Shown here piece by piece: positions 32,461-40,489 of a stretch of DNA of 43,305 nucleotides. The DNA lies in contig JAJPJW010000025.1 in assembly GCA_021324075.1 (NCBI GenBank), positions 1 through 43,305 on the forward strand. Direction: 5' to 3'. A program made the translations under genes and the position numbers. Position 1 is the first letter of the stretch. Every line of letters starts with the position of its first letter. Source of the stretch: Pseudomonadota bacterium (GTDB lineage Bacteria > Oederibacteriota > Muellerivitia > Muellerivitales > Muellerivitaceae). Under the pieces are notes generated by a model. It had not been told where the DNA came from. It did no database searches and saw only the letters and a program-made list of their open reading frames with translations.

Positions 32461-33498
32461 TTAAAAGAGTTTTAGTTGGTCGGGAGAAACGGCGGCCATC
32501 GCCCGCTTTTTGCGGCCGGGTTTCGGTCCGTCTTCGGCTGGAGAAGGGTTTAGGGAAGGGGTGGGGGCGGGTTTTTCCACCGCAACGGCCGGGGTTGCCG
32601 GGGCGGCAGCCGCCACGGGCGCGGCTTGCACGGCGGGGGCGGTCTTTCCATTCGCTTCTTTGGCCTCCGCGTTCTTTTTCTTGTTTTCCACCCATTTTTG
32701 CCCGTCGGTGCAAACCGTCAGGAATTCGCACCACTGGCAAAGCACTCCCGTCTTCGTGGGGTAGCTCTTGGCCTTCTCGATGGTCTCGATCTTGGAGATG
32801 TACCTTTTCTTGAGCTGGTCGATCTCCTTGGGGCTCCGTTCCGAAACCACCTGGTCCTTCTCGAAGGCCACGAAGTGCCAGAGCAGCTTGAAGGTTTCCT
32901 TGGCCCCGTAATGGGGGTTCTGGGAGAGGCCGATCTGGTAAAGGGCCAGCTGGTCCTCGTTGCGGGCGTCTTCTTCCGACAGCTTGCGCGAGCTGGTCTT
33001 GTAGTCGTGGATCCAAAGGGTGCCTTCGCTGTCCCGCCCCAGCCGGTCGACAAAACCCTGCATCTTGAACTGGCCCTTGGGGTCCAGGTTGAAAGCCACC
33101 TTCATTTCGATGCCCTCGGTCTGGTCCTGGTCGAAGGGATGGTATTGGTGGTAATAGTTCTCGGTGAAGAGCAGGCCCTTCTGGAAGTAATCCTCCACCG
33201 TCGGCCCTTCCTGCACGATCCTCAAGGGCGCCTTGAAGCCCTTTTCCTTCTGCTTCCGGAGGGCATCCTGGAATTGGGATTCCCAATGCTTCTTGAAATA
33301 ATCCACCAGCTCGTTGACCGTGGGGACCTTTAAGGGGACCTGTTGGTAGAGGTACTCCATGGTCTCGTGGAAACGGGAGCCGAGGAATAGCTCGATACCC
33401 TCGGCCTCGGGCGAGGGGCGGCGTTCGATGTAGCGGAACTGGAATTGGGCGGGGCAAGTGAAGAAAGTATTGATGCGGGAGTAAGAATAAATCGGCAT
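32461..33498 (-). CDS. RecB/Cas4-like PD-(D/E)XK nuclease with terminal clamp-binding-like motif
   Basis: 345-residue nuclease of the PD-(D/E)XK superfamily (PDDEXK_1). The active-site parts are GFVDRLGRD (Asp), IHDYKTS (D-x-K) and QLALY (the RecB-type QxxxY motif). Four cysteines, Cys15 in the first helix and three in CQWCEFLTVC (about residue 257), are placed as in the iron-sulfur cluster of AddB and Cas4. The last 75 residues are an Ala/Pro/Lys-rich linker ending in DQLKLF, which fits the sliding-clamp binding pentapeptide QL(S/D)LF. This suggests action at replication or repair sites. No helicase, AddA or Cas partner is near. Confidence 0.85.
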   Translation of the reverse strand: MPIYSYSRINTFFTCPAQFQFRYIERRPSPEAEGIELFLGSRFHETMEYLYQQVPLKVPTVNELVDYFKKHWESQFQDALRKQKEKGFKAPLRIVQEGPTVEDYFQKGLLFTENYYHQYHPFDQDQTEGIEMKVAFNLDPKGQFKMQGFVDRLGRDSEGTLWIHDYKTSSRKLSEEDARNEDQLALYQIGLSQNPHYGAKETFKLLWHFVAFEKDQVVSERSPKEIDQLKKRYISKIETIEKAKSYPTKTGVLCQWCEFLTVCTDGQKWVENKKKNAEAKEANGKTAPAVQAAPVAAAAPATPAVAVEKPAPTPSLNPSPAEDGPKPGRKKRAMAAVSPDQLKLF

Positions 33499-33510
33499 AA
33501 CTCAATTATA

Positions 33511-33927
33511 ATGAATAATGAAAAATGAAGAATGAATAATTATTGGTTTTGTTTGCTGCGGCTTGTTTTCAAAATGGCAGTTAATATCCTTTCGATCTCT
33601 TGGACGTGTTGAATATAGGATTTGTAGTCAGCAGTTCCAATTTTAGAATTTTCCAAAAGCCTCAACCAATACTGGGTTTCCCGCGCCTCTTTTAAGGCAA
33701 TGGACATTTTGGCGATAAAATCGCGCTTACTTTGAGCCACATCCGCTTCTTCAACGTTTGCCCCAATGCTTGTTCCGCTTCGAAGCAGTTGTTTTGAAAG
33801 AATAAATTCGTGTTGTTGTTGAAGATTTCGTCCAAGCCCGACAATTTCTAACGCAAATTCAAATGTCTTCCTCCGGATAATATTCTCCGTTTTCAATGGG
33901 TTCCATTCTCCATTATTCATTTTTCAT
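33511..33927. mobile_element. Cassette IVP-1: four-helix-bundle gene between inverted 7-bp tandem arms
   Basis: Left arm 33511-33538 is four 7-bp units: ATGAATA, ATGAAAA, ATGAAGA, ATGAATA. Right arm, read on the minus strand from 33927 to 33900, is ATGAAAA, ATGAATA, ATGGAGA, ATGGAAC. The arms face each other as an inverted repeat around a single gene (33540-33920). The right arm supplies the start codon and first seven codons. The arm begins just after the stop codon of the lipoprotein gene (33930). No transposase is present. Confidence 0.7.
33540..33920 (-). CDS. Four-helix-bundle protein (S23/IVP family)
   Basis: 126-residue helical protein of the S23-ribosomal/IVP four-helix-bundle family, named after proteins encoded in 23S rRNA intervening sequences; Avd of diversity-generating retroelements has the same fold. 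Signature parts are FEFALEIVGLGRNL, LLRSGTSIGANVEEA and FIAKMSIALKEARETQYWLRLL. It is thought to bind nucleic acid with a basic surface. The N-terminal residues MNNGEWN are encoded by the repeat arm. AAGGA at 33926-33930 precedes the ATG. No reverse transcriptase or rRNA is nearby, so a link to a DGR or rRNA insertion is not supported. Confidence 0.88.
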   Translation of the reverse strand: MNNGEWNPLKTENIIRRKTFEFALEIVGLGRNLQQQHEFILSKQLLRSGTSIGANVEEADVAQSKRDFIAKMSIALKEARETQYWLRLLENSKIGTADYKSYIQHVQEIERILTAILKTSRSKQNQ

Positions 33928-33929
33928 CC

Positions 33930-34400
33930 TTAATTAAGTTTCTGTATCAGGTGGCAGATTCCGTCCGCGAGGTAAAGCTGCAACTCGGCCTTACGGTCGG
34001 ACCAGACATAGACCTGGCCGTCCCAACGTCGGTGATAGGAAGGTTCCCAAAGTTTCTTCGTCCAGGTTTCCAGGAGTTCCTTTTCCTTGGCGTCGGTCAT
34101 GCTGGACTGGTAGCGCCATTCCACCTGGCGCAGGGTTTTCGTCCGGGCATCGAAGAAGAGGTAAAAGCCGGTTACGGCCGGGTCCCGGCTGACGCCTCGG
34201 TAGACGAGGTTGGTGCCGCCGCTCATGGCCTCGTCGACGGAAAGGGGCTTGTCCGAATAGAGAAACCACTGCTGTTTGATGTCCTCCAGGGAGGCGCCCA
34301 AGGCCAGGTCCTCCACCACCTGCAGCTTGGCCAGGCCGCGGTCGGCCAGGTTGCAGCCGGTGAGAAAAAGAAGGAAGAGAAGGGCCGACACTCGACGCAT
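33930..34400 (-). CDS. Hypothetical lipoprotein
   Basis: 156-residue lipoprotein with signal peptide RRVSALLFLLFLTGC (Cys16). The rest is a single compact domain with no family I recognise; central YRGVSRDPAVTGFYLFFDARTKTLRQVEWRY (read in pieces) looks like a beta-sheet surface, as in small bacterial lipoproteins used for assembly or sensing. The ATG at 34400 is preferred to one at 34490 because the signal peptide starts there and GAAGG lies upstream. Its 3' end abuts the IVP-1 cassette arm. Divergent from the M3 peptidase gene. Confidence 0.75.
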   Translation of the reverse strand: MRRVSALLFLLFLTGCNLADRGLAKLQVVEDLALGASLEDIKQQWFLYSDKPLSVDEAMSGGTNLVYRGVSRDPAVTGFYLFFDARTKTLRQVEWRYQSSMTDAKEKELLETWTKKLWEPSYHRRWDGQVYVWSDRKAELQLYLADGICHLIQKLN

Positions 34401-34435
34401 GCCGACCTTCTTTTGTGAAGCGAGGAGGCCAAGAG

Positions 34436-34462
34436 GCCGGTATGGCACCGATTTCATTATTT
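34436..34462. repeat. 27-bp dispersed repeat, copy 1
   Basis: Contains GGTATGGCACCGATTTC and matches 42934-42960 with one mismatch in 27 bp. In both places a second shared block, ATGCCGACCTTC, lies 36-37 bp to the left (34399 and 42898). Confidence 0.75.
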
Positions 34463-34582
34463 CGATTATTAAAATAGATAATCGACGCATGATCGATTCC
34501 TCCAGGGGAAAACCATCATACCGCTTTTTTAAAAACAGGGCCTTTGTTAAAGTGGCCCATCCTCCGCTCCGAAAAGGAAAAC

Positions 34583-36319
34583 ATGAAACTCCTCGACCCC
34601 AAAGCCCTGCCCCACGATTTTTCCCGCCGTTACCTGTCCCCTTCAGCCGACCTGGGAAAATGGGAATCGGTGGAACCGATCTTCCAGGAATTGGAAAAGC
34701 GGCCCCTCCGTTCGGCGGACGATTTGCGCCAATGGCTCGACGACATGGGTGAATTCTACGACTGCCTCAACGAGGAAGGCTCCCTGCGGTACATCCGGAT
34801 GACCTGCAAGACCGACGACCCTGAAATCGAGCGCGCCTACGTGGAGTACCTGGAAAAGGTCTCCGAGCCCAGCAAGCCCCGTTTTTTCGCCCTTTCCAAG
34901 AAATACTGGGACTGCCCCTTCCGCCCCGCCCTGCCGGAAAAGGACTTCTTCCTTTACAACCGGTCCGTCGAAAACGAACTGGCCCTCTACCGCGAGGAAA
35001 ACATCCCGCTGGAAACCGAACTGGAAAAACTCTCCCAGCAGTTCCAGAAGCTCAGCGGCTCGCTCATGGTGACCTACGAAGGCCGGGAACAAACCCTCCA
35101 GCAAATGGGCCGGTACCTGGAACTGACCGACCGGAAAAAGCGGGAGGAAGCCTGGCGCCTTTCCGCCGAGCGTCGGTTGAAGGAAAAGGACAGCTTCGAC
35201 GGCCTCTTCGACCAGATGCTGAAACTGCGCGTGCAGGCCGCCAAAAACGCGGGCTTCGAGAATTACCGGGACTACGCTTTCAAGCGCAAGGAGCGCTTCG
35301 ACTACGGCCCCGCCGACTGCGAGGCCTTCCATGAGAGCGCGGAAAAGGCCATCAAGCCGCTGGTGGCGAAGATCCAGGAAAAGCGCCGCAAGACCATGGG
35401 ATTATCCACCCTGAGGCCCTGGGACCTTTCGGTGGACCCCTCGGGGCTCCCGCCCTTGAAGCCCTTCGAAAAGACCGAGGACCTCATTGGAGGCTGCGGG
35501 AAAATCCTCGCCCAGGTCGACCCGGAGTTCGGGAAAAACTTCAGCACCATGAGGGATCTGGGCTTGCTGGACCTGGAATCCCGCAAGGGCAAGGCGCCCG
35601 GCGGCTACCAAAGCGACCTTTCCGAAATCCGAATCCCCTTCATCTTCGCCAATGCGGTGGGCCTGGACCACGACCTGCGCACCCTGCTGCACGAGGGCGG
35701 CCACGCCATGCACAGTTTCCTTTCCCGCAACATCCCCTTTTCGGCCTACCGCCACGCGCCCATGGAGTTCTGCGAGGTGGCCTCCATGAGCATGGAACTG
35801 ATGGCCGACCCTTTCCTCAGCGAGTTCTACGCCGACCCGAAGCAGGCCGCCCGGTCCGTTCGGCGGCATTTGGAAGACGTGATCGCCCTCCTGCCCTGGA
35901 TCGCCACCGTGGACGCCTTCCAGCATTGGATTTACATGAACCCCGGACATAGCCGTGAGGAAAGGGGAAAATTTTGGATTTCGCTGCGCCGCCGCCTGGG
36001 CGGCACGGAGGATTGGGGCGGGTTGGAGGAGGTGCAGGCCCACCTCTGGCACCGGCAACTGCACATCTTCGAGTATCCCTTTTATTACATCGAATACGGC
36101 ATCGCCCAGTTGGGAGCGCTGCAAGTGTGGAAGAACTTCCGGAAGGACAAAAAAGAGGGGGTCCGGCTTTACAAGCAGGGGCTCTCCGTCGGCGGGACCC
36201 AGACTTTACCTGAAATTTTCAAATCCGCCGGTATCCGGTTCGACTTCAGCCTGAAGATGATCGAGCCTTTGATGCAGGAAGTGGAAAGGGAATTGGAGAA
36301 CCTGGAAAAGCTCAGTTGA
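34583..36319 (+). CDS. M3-family zinc oligoendopeptidase
   Basis: 578-residue cytoplasmic peptidase of the M3 family (PepF/oligoendopeptidase F branch). The zinc site is HEGGHAMHSF (about residue 372), where both His and the Glu are present; the third ligand is in MEFCEVASMSMELM. It trims short peptides from protein turnover. Length is normal. The ATG at 34583 has AAAAGGAAA upstream; a start at 34544 lacks one. Its last 8 bases overlap the end of the convergent PAP2 gene. Confidence 0.93.
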   Translation: MKLLDPKALPHDFSRRYLSPSADLGKWESVEPIFQELEKRPLRSADDLRQWLDDMGEFYDCLNEEGSLRYIRMTCKTDDPEIERAYVEYLEKVSEPSKPRFFALSKKYWDCPFRPALPEKDFFLYNRSVENELALYREENIPLETELEKLSQQFQKLSGSLMVTYEGREQTLQQMGRYLELTDRKKREEAWRLSAERRLKEKDSFDGLFDQMLKLRVQAAKNAGFENYRDYAFKRKERFDYGPADCEAFHESAEKAIKPLVAKIQEKRRKTMGLSTLRPWDLSVDPSGLPPLKPFEKTEDLIGGCGKILAQVDPEFGKNFSTMRDLGLLDLESRKGKAPGGYQSDLSEIRIPFIFANAVGLDHDLRTLLHEGGHAMHSFLSRNIPFSAYRHAPMEFCEVASMSMELMADPFLSEFYADPKQAARSVRRHLEDVIALLPWIATVDAFQHWIYMNPGHSREERGKFWISLRRRLGGTEDWGGLEEVQAHLWHRQLHIFEYPFYYIEYGIAQLGALQVWKNFRKDKKEGVRLYKQGLSVGGTQTLPEIFKSAGIRFDFSLKMIEPLMQEVERELENLEKLS

Positions 36320-37052
36320 AGGCCAGCTGAAGCCCAATTTCACCGGGCCCGAGGGTGACCTTCACGTCCTTGGGTGCATAAACCACCGCGTTGCCGATCA
36401 AGATTCCTAGTGTCGCTCCAGCGATCGTATCTGACAGGTAGTGGTGGTAGCCTTCCACCCGCGCGAGGGCTGTTAAAGTGCCAAGAGCGCAGGTTTCCAC
36501 CCCCGCCTGCACCCCCCAATATTTAAAAACCGCCGGTACGATGCAAAAGGCCGTGATGGTATGTCCCGAGGGAAATGAAAAGTTGTTGGAACCATCAGGC
36601 CGCTCCCGACCCACGGCATATTTGAGCACTGTAACCGTCACTGTTGCGTCCACCAGCGACTCGGCGGCGTCCCGCCCGAATTCCTGGACTTTTAAGTTAT
36701 CCGTCAGGGCTCCGATACCCCAACTGCCCAGGGCCGCGCTGCCTTCCACCCAGCCTTCCCCGTAAAAATTGCCGAAGTTCCAAAGCGGTTGGGTTTTCCA
36801 ATTCTGAAGGTCCGAAGCCAGGCTGTTTTGGCCGTCTAAAGTGGCCCAATCCACGGAAGTGGCCAGGCCGCCTATGGCGAGAGGCGCGATGTTCTCCGGG
36901 ATGAAAAGATGGGGAAGGTCGTCCACCAGCTTGGTGGGGAAATGGCCGAGGGAAACATCCGGGTCCGGCGATTGCCAATCCCCGCCCCGAACGGGGGCCA
37001 GGGCCAAGAAGACAAGGAGGAAGGCGGGAAGAAGGGTCCTGCCGCTCAGCAA
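36312..37052 (-). CDS. Exported PAP2-superfamily phosphatase
   Basis: 246-residue protein with an N-terminal signal peptide or anchor (LLPAFLLVFLALAPV). The three acid-phosphatase motifs are in order: KYAVGRERP (about residue 143), FPSGHT (about 160) and ARVEGYHHYLSD (about 197). Such enzymes dephosphorylate lipids (undecaprenyl or phosphatidyl phosphates) on the outer face of the membrane. The start is TTG at 37052, overlapping the stop of the YeeE gene upstream (TTGCTGA), so it is coupled to the transporter pair. The ribosome binding site is weak. Confidence 0.87.
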   Translation of the reverse strand: MLSGRTLLPAFLLVFLALAPVRGGDWQSPDPDVSLGHFPTKLVDDLPHLFIPENIAPLAIGGLATSVDWATLDGQNSLASDLQNWKTQPLWNFGNFYGEGWVEGSAALGSWGIGALTDNLKVQEFGRDAAESLVDATVTVTVLKYAVGRERPDGSNNFSFPSGHTITAFCIVPAVFKYWGVQAGVETCALGTLTALARVEGYHHYLSDTIAGATLGILIGNAVVYAPKDVKVTLGPGEIGLQLAFN

Positions 37053-37549
37053 ACGGCGTCGTTTTTAGGGGCGATCCCGGGTTTGAACTTCTTGTAAGCC
37101 CAAACGCCCGCCACGATGCCCACCACCGTGGCCACCGCGATCAGCTTGCCTTCACCGATTTGGGCCAGGGAAGTCCCCGGGCAGGTGCCCGCCAGGGCCC
37201 AGCCGGCCCCAAAAAGGAAGGCCCCCGCCAGGCGGCTGGGGTCCCATGTCAAAGGCTCCATCTCCACGGCTTGGCCCGAATAGGCCTTGTTGCCCGAGCG
37301 CCGCAGGAGGAAAAGGCCCAGGCTCACCACCGCCACGGAAACGATAATGACGCCGTAGAGTTGGAATTCCCGGCAAAGGAACATGGCTTCGATGCTGTCG
37401 TAGTCGGTGGCGCGGGATTTGGAGAGGAAATAGCCGAAGAGGATCCCGAATCCCAGGTAGGGAATGGGATTTTCAGCGGGCGCCAGCTTGGAAGCTTTCC
37501 GGGGGGCGGCGGTTTTGATCGCCTTCAAGCGGGTTTTGCGCGGGGCCAT
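37046..37549 (-). CDS. YeeE/YedE-family sulfur transport protein, second half
   Basis: 167-residue membrane protein with about four helices. The conserved Cys motif AGTCPGTSLAQIG (about residue 122) is that of YeeE/YedE (TsuA-like) thiosulfate importers, in which cysteines relay sulfur across the membrane. A basic N-terminal tail (KTRLKAIKTAAPRK) precedes the first helix. It overlaps the stop of its partner by one base (TAATGG at 37549). The pair together corresponds to one full-length YeeE. Confidence 0.85.
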   Translation of the reverse strand: MAPRKTRLKAIKTAAPRKASKLAPAENPIPYLGFGILFGYFLSKSRATDYDSIEAMFLCREFQLYGVIIVSVAVVSLGLFLLRRSGNKAYSGQAVEMEPLTWDPSRLAGAFLFGAGWALAGTCPGTSLAQIGEGKLIAVATVVGIVAGVWAYKKFKPGIAPKNDAVC

Positions 37550-38076
37550 TAGAACACCACCTTAAAGAGGATGTTGGTCACGATCACGCCGGCCACCAGG
37601 AAGGCCAGGGTGGCCAGCAGGGACATCTTGCTGCCGATGGAAACCCCCATGATGGTGTTGCCGCTGGTGCAGCCGCCGGCCCAGCGGGCGCCGAAACCGA
37701 TCAAAAAGCCGCTGAGGAGGAGCCAGAGGATCTTGTAGAAGTTGTTGCCGAAAGTGATGGCGTCCAATTGGCCGTAAAGCAGGGTCCAGCTCCAGTGGCC
37801 CAGGTTGGCCAGGAGGCCGCCCAAGGGAAGCCCCAGGATGAACCAAAGCTTCCAGTTGGTGGGGGAGGGGTTGAAGGCCGAATCCTTGGTCATGACGGAG
37901 CAGGCATCCTCGAAACCGCCGGTGACGCCCAGGCGTTTTCCCGTGAACCAGGCCAGACCCACCGCCGTCAGCCCCAAGCCCAAACCGGCGGCCCACCAGG
38001 CCCAGGTTTGGGTGAAAAGGAACTGGAACAAATGGGTGAGGAAAAGCATGAAACTGGAAGGCTGCGATGGGTTCAC
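37549..38076 (-). CDS. YeeE/YedE-family sulfur transport protein, first half
   Basis: 175-residue membrane protein with four or five helices. It has the partner motif GARWAGGCTSGNTIMG (about residue 137) and FEDACSVMTKD. YeeE-type importers carry such a motif in each half; here the halves are separate genes, an arrangement also seen as DUF6691 pairs. Cysteines in both proteins should line one path for thiosulfate or sulfide. GGAGGA precedes the ATG. First gene of the yeeE-yedE-PAP2 operon. Confidence 0.85.
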   Translation of the reverse strand: MNPSQPSSFMLFLTHLFQFLFTQTWAWWAAGLGLGLTAVGLAWFTGKRLGVTGGFEDACSVMTKDSAFNPSPTNWKLWFILGLPLGGLLANLGHWSWTLLYGQLDAITFGNNFYKILWLLLSGFLIGFGARWAGGCTSGNTIMGVSIGSKMSLLATLAFLVAGVIVTNILFKVVF

Positions 38077-38120
38077 CGGATCCTCCTTAAAATAATTCCG
38101 CTTATTGTAGCGGCTTTACT

Positions 38121-39032
38121 TCAAAAATTGAAATCTCCGAATTTATGGCCCGTGACGCGCTCGTAGGCTTCCACGTATTTTTCACGGGTTTTCAACACGA
38201 TTTCCTCCGGCAGCGCCGGGCCGGGAGGCGTCTTGTCCCAACCCTTCAGGGTCTCCAGGTAGTCCCGCACGAACTGCTTGTCGAAACTCTTCTGGGAGAC
38301 GCCTTCCTTATAGTCCGCCTTGGGCCAGAAGCGGGAGGAATCGGGGGTCATGACCTCGTCGATCAGGATGAGGTGGCCGTTCAAGAGGCCGAACTCGAAC
38401 TTGGTGTCGGCGATGATGATGCCCTTGGTGTCCGCCAGGTCCCGGCCCCGCTTGTAGACGTCCAGGCTCACTTCCCTTACCTTCGCGGCCAGGCCGTCGT
38501 CGTTCAGGATCTTTTTCATTTCCTCGAAGGAGATGTTGACGTCGTGTCCCTGCTCGGCCTTGGTGGAGGGGGTGAAGATGGGCTCGGGGATGCGGGAGGA
38601 TTCCACCAGCCCCTGGGGCAGCTCGATGCCGCAAACCTTGCCGCTCTTCTGGTATTCCTTCAGGCCCGACCCGGTCAGGTAGCCCCGCACGATGCATTCG
38701 GCCGGAAGGGGCTTCGCCTTTTTGACGATCATGGAGCGGTTGACGAGCTGATCCTTGGCCTTTTGGAAAGGCTCGGGCAGGGTGGAAATGTCGGTGGAAA
38801 TCACGTGGTTGGGGATGACACCCTCCACCATCTTGAACCAATAGTTGGAAATCTGGTTGAGGACCACCCCCTTGTCGGGGATGCCGTTGGGCATGATCAC
38901 GTCGAAGGCCGAGATGCGGTCGGTCACCACGATGAGCAGTTTGTCCCCGAGGTCGTAGATATCCCGCACCTTGCCGCGTTTTGGCGCGGGCACTCCGGGG
39001 ATGTTCGTTTGAAGAACCACTTTCGATGACAT
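38121..39032 (-). CDS. purC: Phosphoribosylaminoimidazole-succinocarboxamide synthase
   Basis: 303-residue SAICAR synthase, the ATP-dependent step of purine synthesis that joins aspartate to CAIR. Clear motifs: [59 protein letters not shown] and [14 protein letters not shown]. Length matches the longer (about 300 residue) version rather than the 237-residue E. coli form. ATG at 39032 with AGGAG upstream. No other pur genes lie next to it. Confidence 0.97.
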   Translation of the reverse strand: MSSKVVLQTNIPGVPAPKRGKVRDIYDLGDKLLIVVTDRISAFDVIMPNGIPDKGVVLNQISNYWFKMVEGVIPNHVISTDISTLPEPFQKAKDQLVNRSMIVKKAKPLPAECIVRGYLTGSGLKEYQKSGKVCGIELPQGLVESSRIPEPIFTPSTKAEQGHDVNISFEEMKKILNDDGLAAKVREVSLDVYKRGRDLADTKGIIIADTKFEFGLLNGHLILIDEVMTPDSSRFWPKADYKEGVSQKSFDKQFVRDYLETLKGWDKTPPGPALPEEIVLKTREKYVEAYERVTGHKFGDFNF

Positions 39033-39045
39033 ATACGCTCCTAAG

Positions 39046-39504
39046 GTTAAAAGGTAAAAAAGTTAAAAGGGTGAAAGGAAACCCTTAAGACTTTTTTCCA
39101 ACCGGCTTATTCTTCTTTAAGCTGGAGATCAAATTAAAAATCATTCCGCTGACAGTTTTCGCCACTTCTCGAAAACGTTTGTAATCCGCATCCGAAAGAT
39201 ATCCTTGGTCGTGAGCTATTTCAAGTTGGGAACGAAGCTCACCACAAGAACCTTTGGCAATATATAAAAACCTTACGAATTCGGGTCGAGTTCCCCGCTC
39301 AAAACCTTCAGCAATATTTGACATCACTGAAATCGAAGATCGGCGAACTTGATCCACCAGGCCGTAGTCCTTAGCAAAGGGGATTTTGCGGGTTAAAGAA
39401 TAAACTTCATTGGTGAGTTGTCGCGCTTTTTGATAAACGTTCAATTCTTCAAAGGACGCGGCCATTTCTTACCTTTTAACTTTTAACCCTTTCGACTTTT
39501 CAAC
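39046..39504. mobile_element. Cassette IVP-2: four-helix-bundle gene between inverted 8-bp tandem arms
   Basis: Left arm 39046-39077 is four 8-bp units: GTTAAAAG, GTAAAAAA, GTTAAAAG, GGTGAAAG. Right arm, read on the minus strand from 39504 to 39473, is GTTGAAAA, GTCGAAAG, GGTTAAAA, GTTAAAAG. One gene (39085-39465) lies between, and its AAAAGG ribosome binding site is part of the arm. The right arm overlaps the last seven codons of hldD. Confidence 0.7.
39085..39465 (-). CDS. Four-helix-bundle protein (S23/IVP family), second copy
   Basis: 126-residue protein of the same family as 33540-33920: FEELNVYQKARQLTNEVYSLTRKIP, DQVRRSSISVMSNIAEGFERGT, EFVRFLYIAKGSCGELRSQLEIAHDQGYL and a basic tail. 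Only distantly similar to the first copy, so not a recent duplication. The classic IAEGFERG helix motif is stronger here. Encoded within cassette IVP-2, reading left, between purC and hldD. Confidence 0.92.
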   Translation of the reverse strand: MAASFEELNVYQKARQLTNEVYSLTRKIPFAKDYGLVDQVRRSSISVMSNIAEGFERGTRPEFVRFLYIAKGSCGELRSQLEIAHDQGYLSDADYKRFREVAKTVSGMIFNLISSLKKNKPVGKKS

Positions 39505-40442
39505 CAATCCACGTATTTCTTAACTCCTTCTTCAATCGGCACAAAAGGATCTGAGTAACCTACGGCCCGCATCTTGCCCATATCGGCCTGGGTGAAGTAC
39601 TGGTAACCGGCGCGGAACTTCTCGGGTGTGTCCACCCATTCGATCCTTTGCCCCAGGCCCATGGCCTTGAAGAGCGCCTTGGAGACGTCCAGGAAGGTCC
39701 GGGCCTGTCCCGTGCCGCAGTTGTAGACGCCGGGTGCCGGGCGTTTTTCCACGCAGAACTGGCAGAGCTTCACGATGTCGTCCACGAAAATGAAGTCCCG
39801 CTTTTGCTCGCCGTCCTTGATGCCATCCTTGTGGGAACGGAAGAGGGTCTGCTTTCCGGTCTTGTTAATCTCGTGGAAGCCGTGGAAAACCGGGGAAGCC
39901 ATGCGGCCTTTGTGGTTTTCGTCAAAACCGTAAACGTTGAAGAACTTCAGCCCCCACCAGAGGGGCGGGACGGCCTTCTGTTCCAAAGCCCAAAGGTCGA
40001 ACTCGTGCTTGCTCCGGCCGTAGACGTTCAACGGCTTGTACCGGGGAATTTCCTTGTGGTCGTCCGAATAGCCTTCGTCGCCCTTGCCGTAGGTGGCGCC
40101 GCTGGAGGCGTAAAGCAGGGGGATCTTCTTTTCCGAGCACCACTGCCAGAGCGCCTTGGTGTAGTCGGTGTTCATCTTCCACATATAGGCCTGGTCGTGG
40201 TTGCCCGTGTCGGTGCAGGCGCCCAGGTGGACGACGGCTTGGATGTCCTTGAGGCGGGGAAGTTCGTCCAACAGCTTTTCACGGTCGATGAAGGGCAGGG
40301 ATTCCAGGCCCTTCACGCAGGAACGGGCGTTACGGTAATCGGGCTTGTCGCAGAGCAGGAGGTCCTTTTGTCCCTTCGTCCGAAGGGTGTGGGCCAAGCG
40401 GGCGCCGATGAAGCCATAGGCGCCGGTCAACAAAACGGTCAT
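39483..40442 (-). CDS. hldD: ADP-L-glycero-D-manno-heptose 6-epimerase
   Basis: 319-residue SDR epimerase that makes ADP-L-glycero-D-manno-heptose for the LPS inner core. TGAYGFIGARLA is the NADP-binding loop, YGRSKHEFDLW contains the YxxxK, and KFFNVYGFDENHKGRMASPVFHGF is characteristic of HldD. Its 3' end (…KSRKG) runs through the right arm of cassette IVP-2. It fits with the WaaE-like gene at 13365 in showing that the cell makes heptose-containing LPS. Confidence 0.93.
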   Translation of the reverse strand: MTVLLTGAYGFIGARLAHTLRTKGQKDLLLCDKPDYRNARSCVKGLESLPFIDREKLLDELPRLKDIQAVVHLGACTDTGNHDQAYMWKMNTDYTKALWQWCSEKKIPLLYASSGATYGKGDEGYSDDHKEIPRYKPLNVYGRSKHEFDLWALEQKAVPPLWWGLKFFNVYGFDENHKGRMASPVFHGFHEINKTGKQTLFRSHKDGIKDGEQKRDFIFVDDIVKLCQFCVEKRPAPGVYNCGTGQARTFLDVSKALFKAMGLGQRIEWVDTPEKFRAGYQYFTQADMGKMRAVGYSDPFVPIEEGVKKYVDWLKSRKG

Positions 40443-40489
40443 TGAATGTCCTATAAAACCGGGGAATTTGAGGAGGCATTATAAAACAT

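Noticed and set aside
32461-33498. Cas4 of a CRISPR system
   Set aside because: No cas genes or CRISPR array nearby; Cas4-like nucleases are common outside CRISPR loci.
33540-33920. Four-helix-bundle protein as Avd of a diversity-generating retroelement
   Set aside because: No reverse transcriptase, template repeat or variable repeat is visible anywhere in the window.
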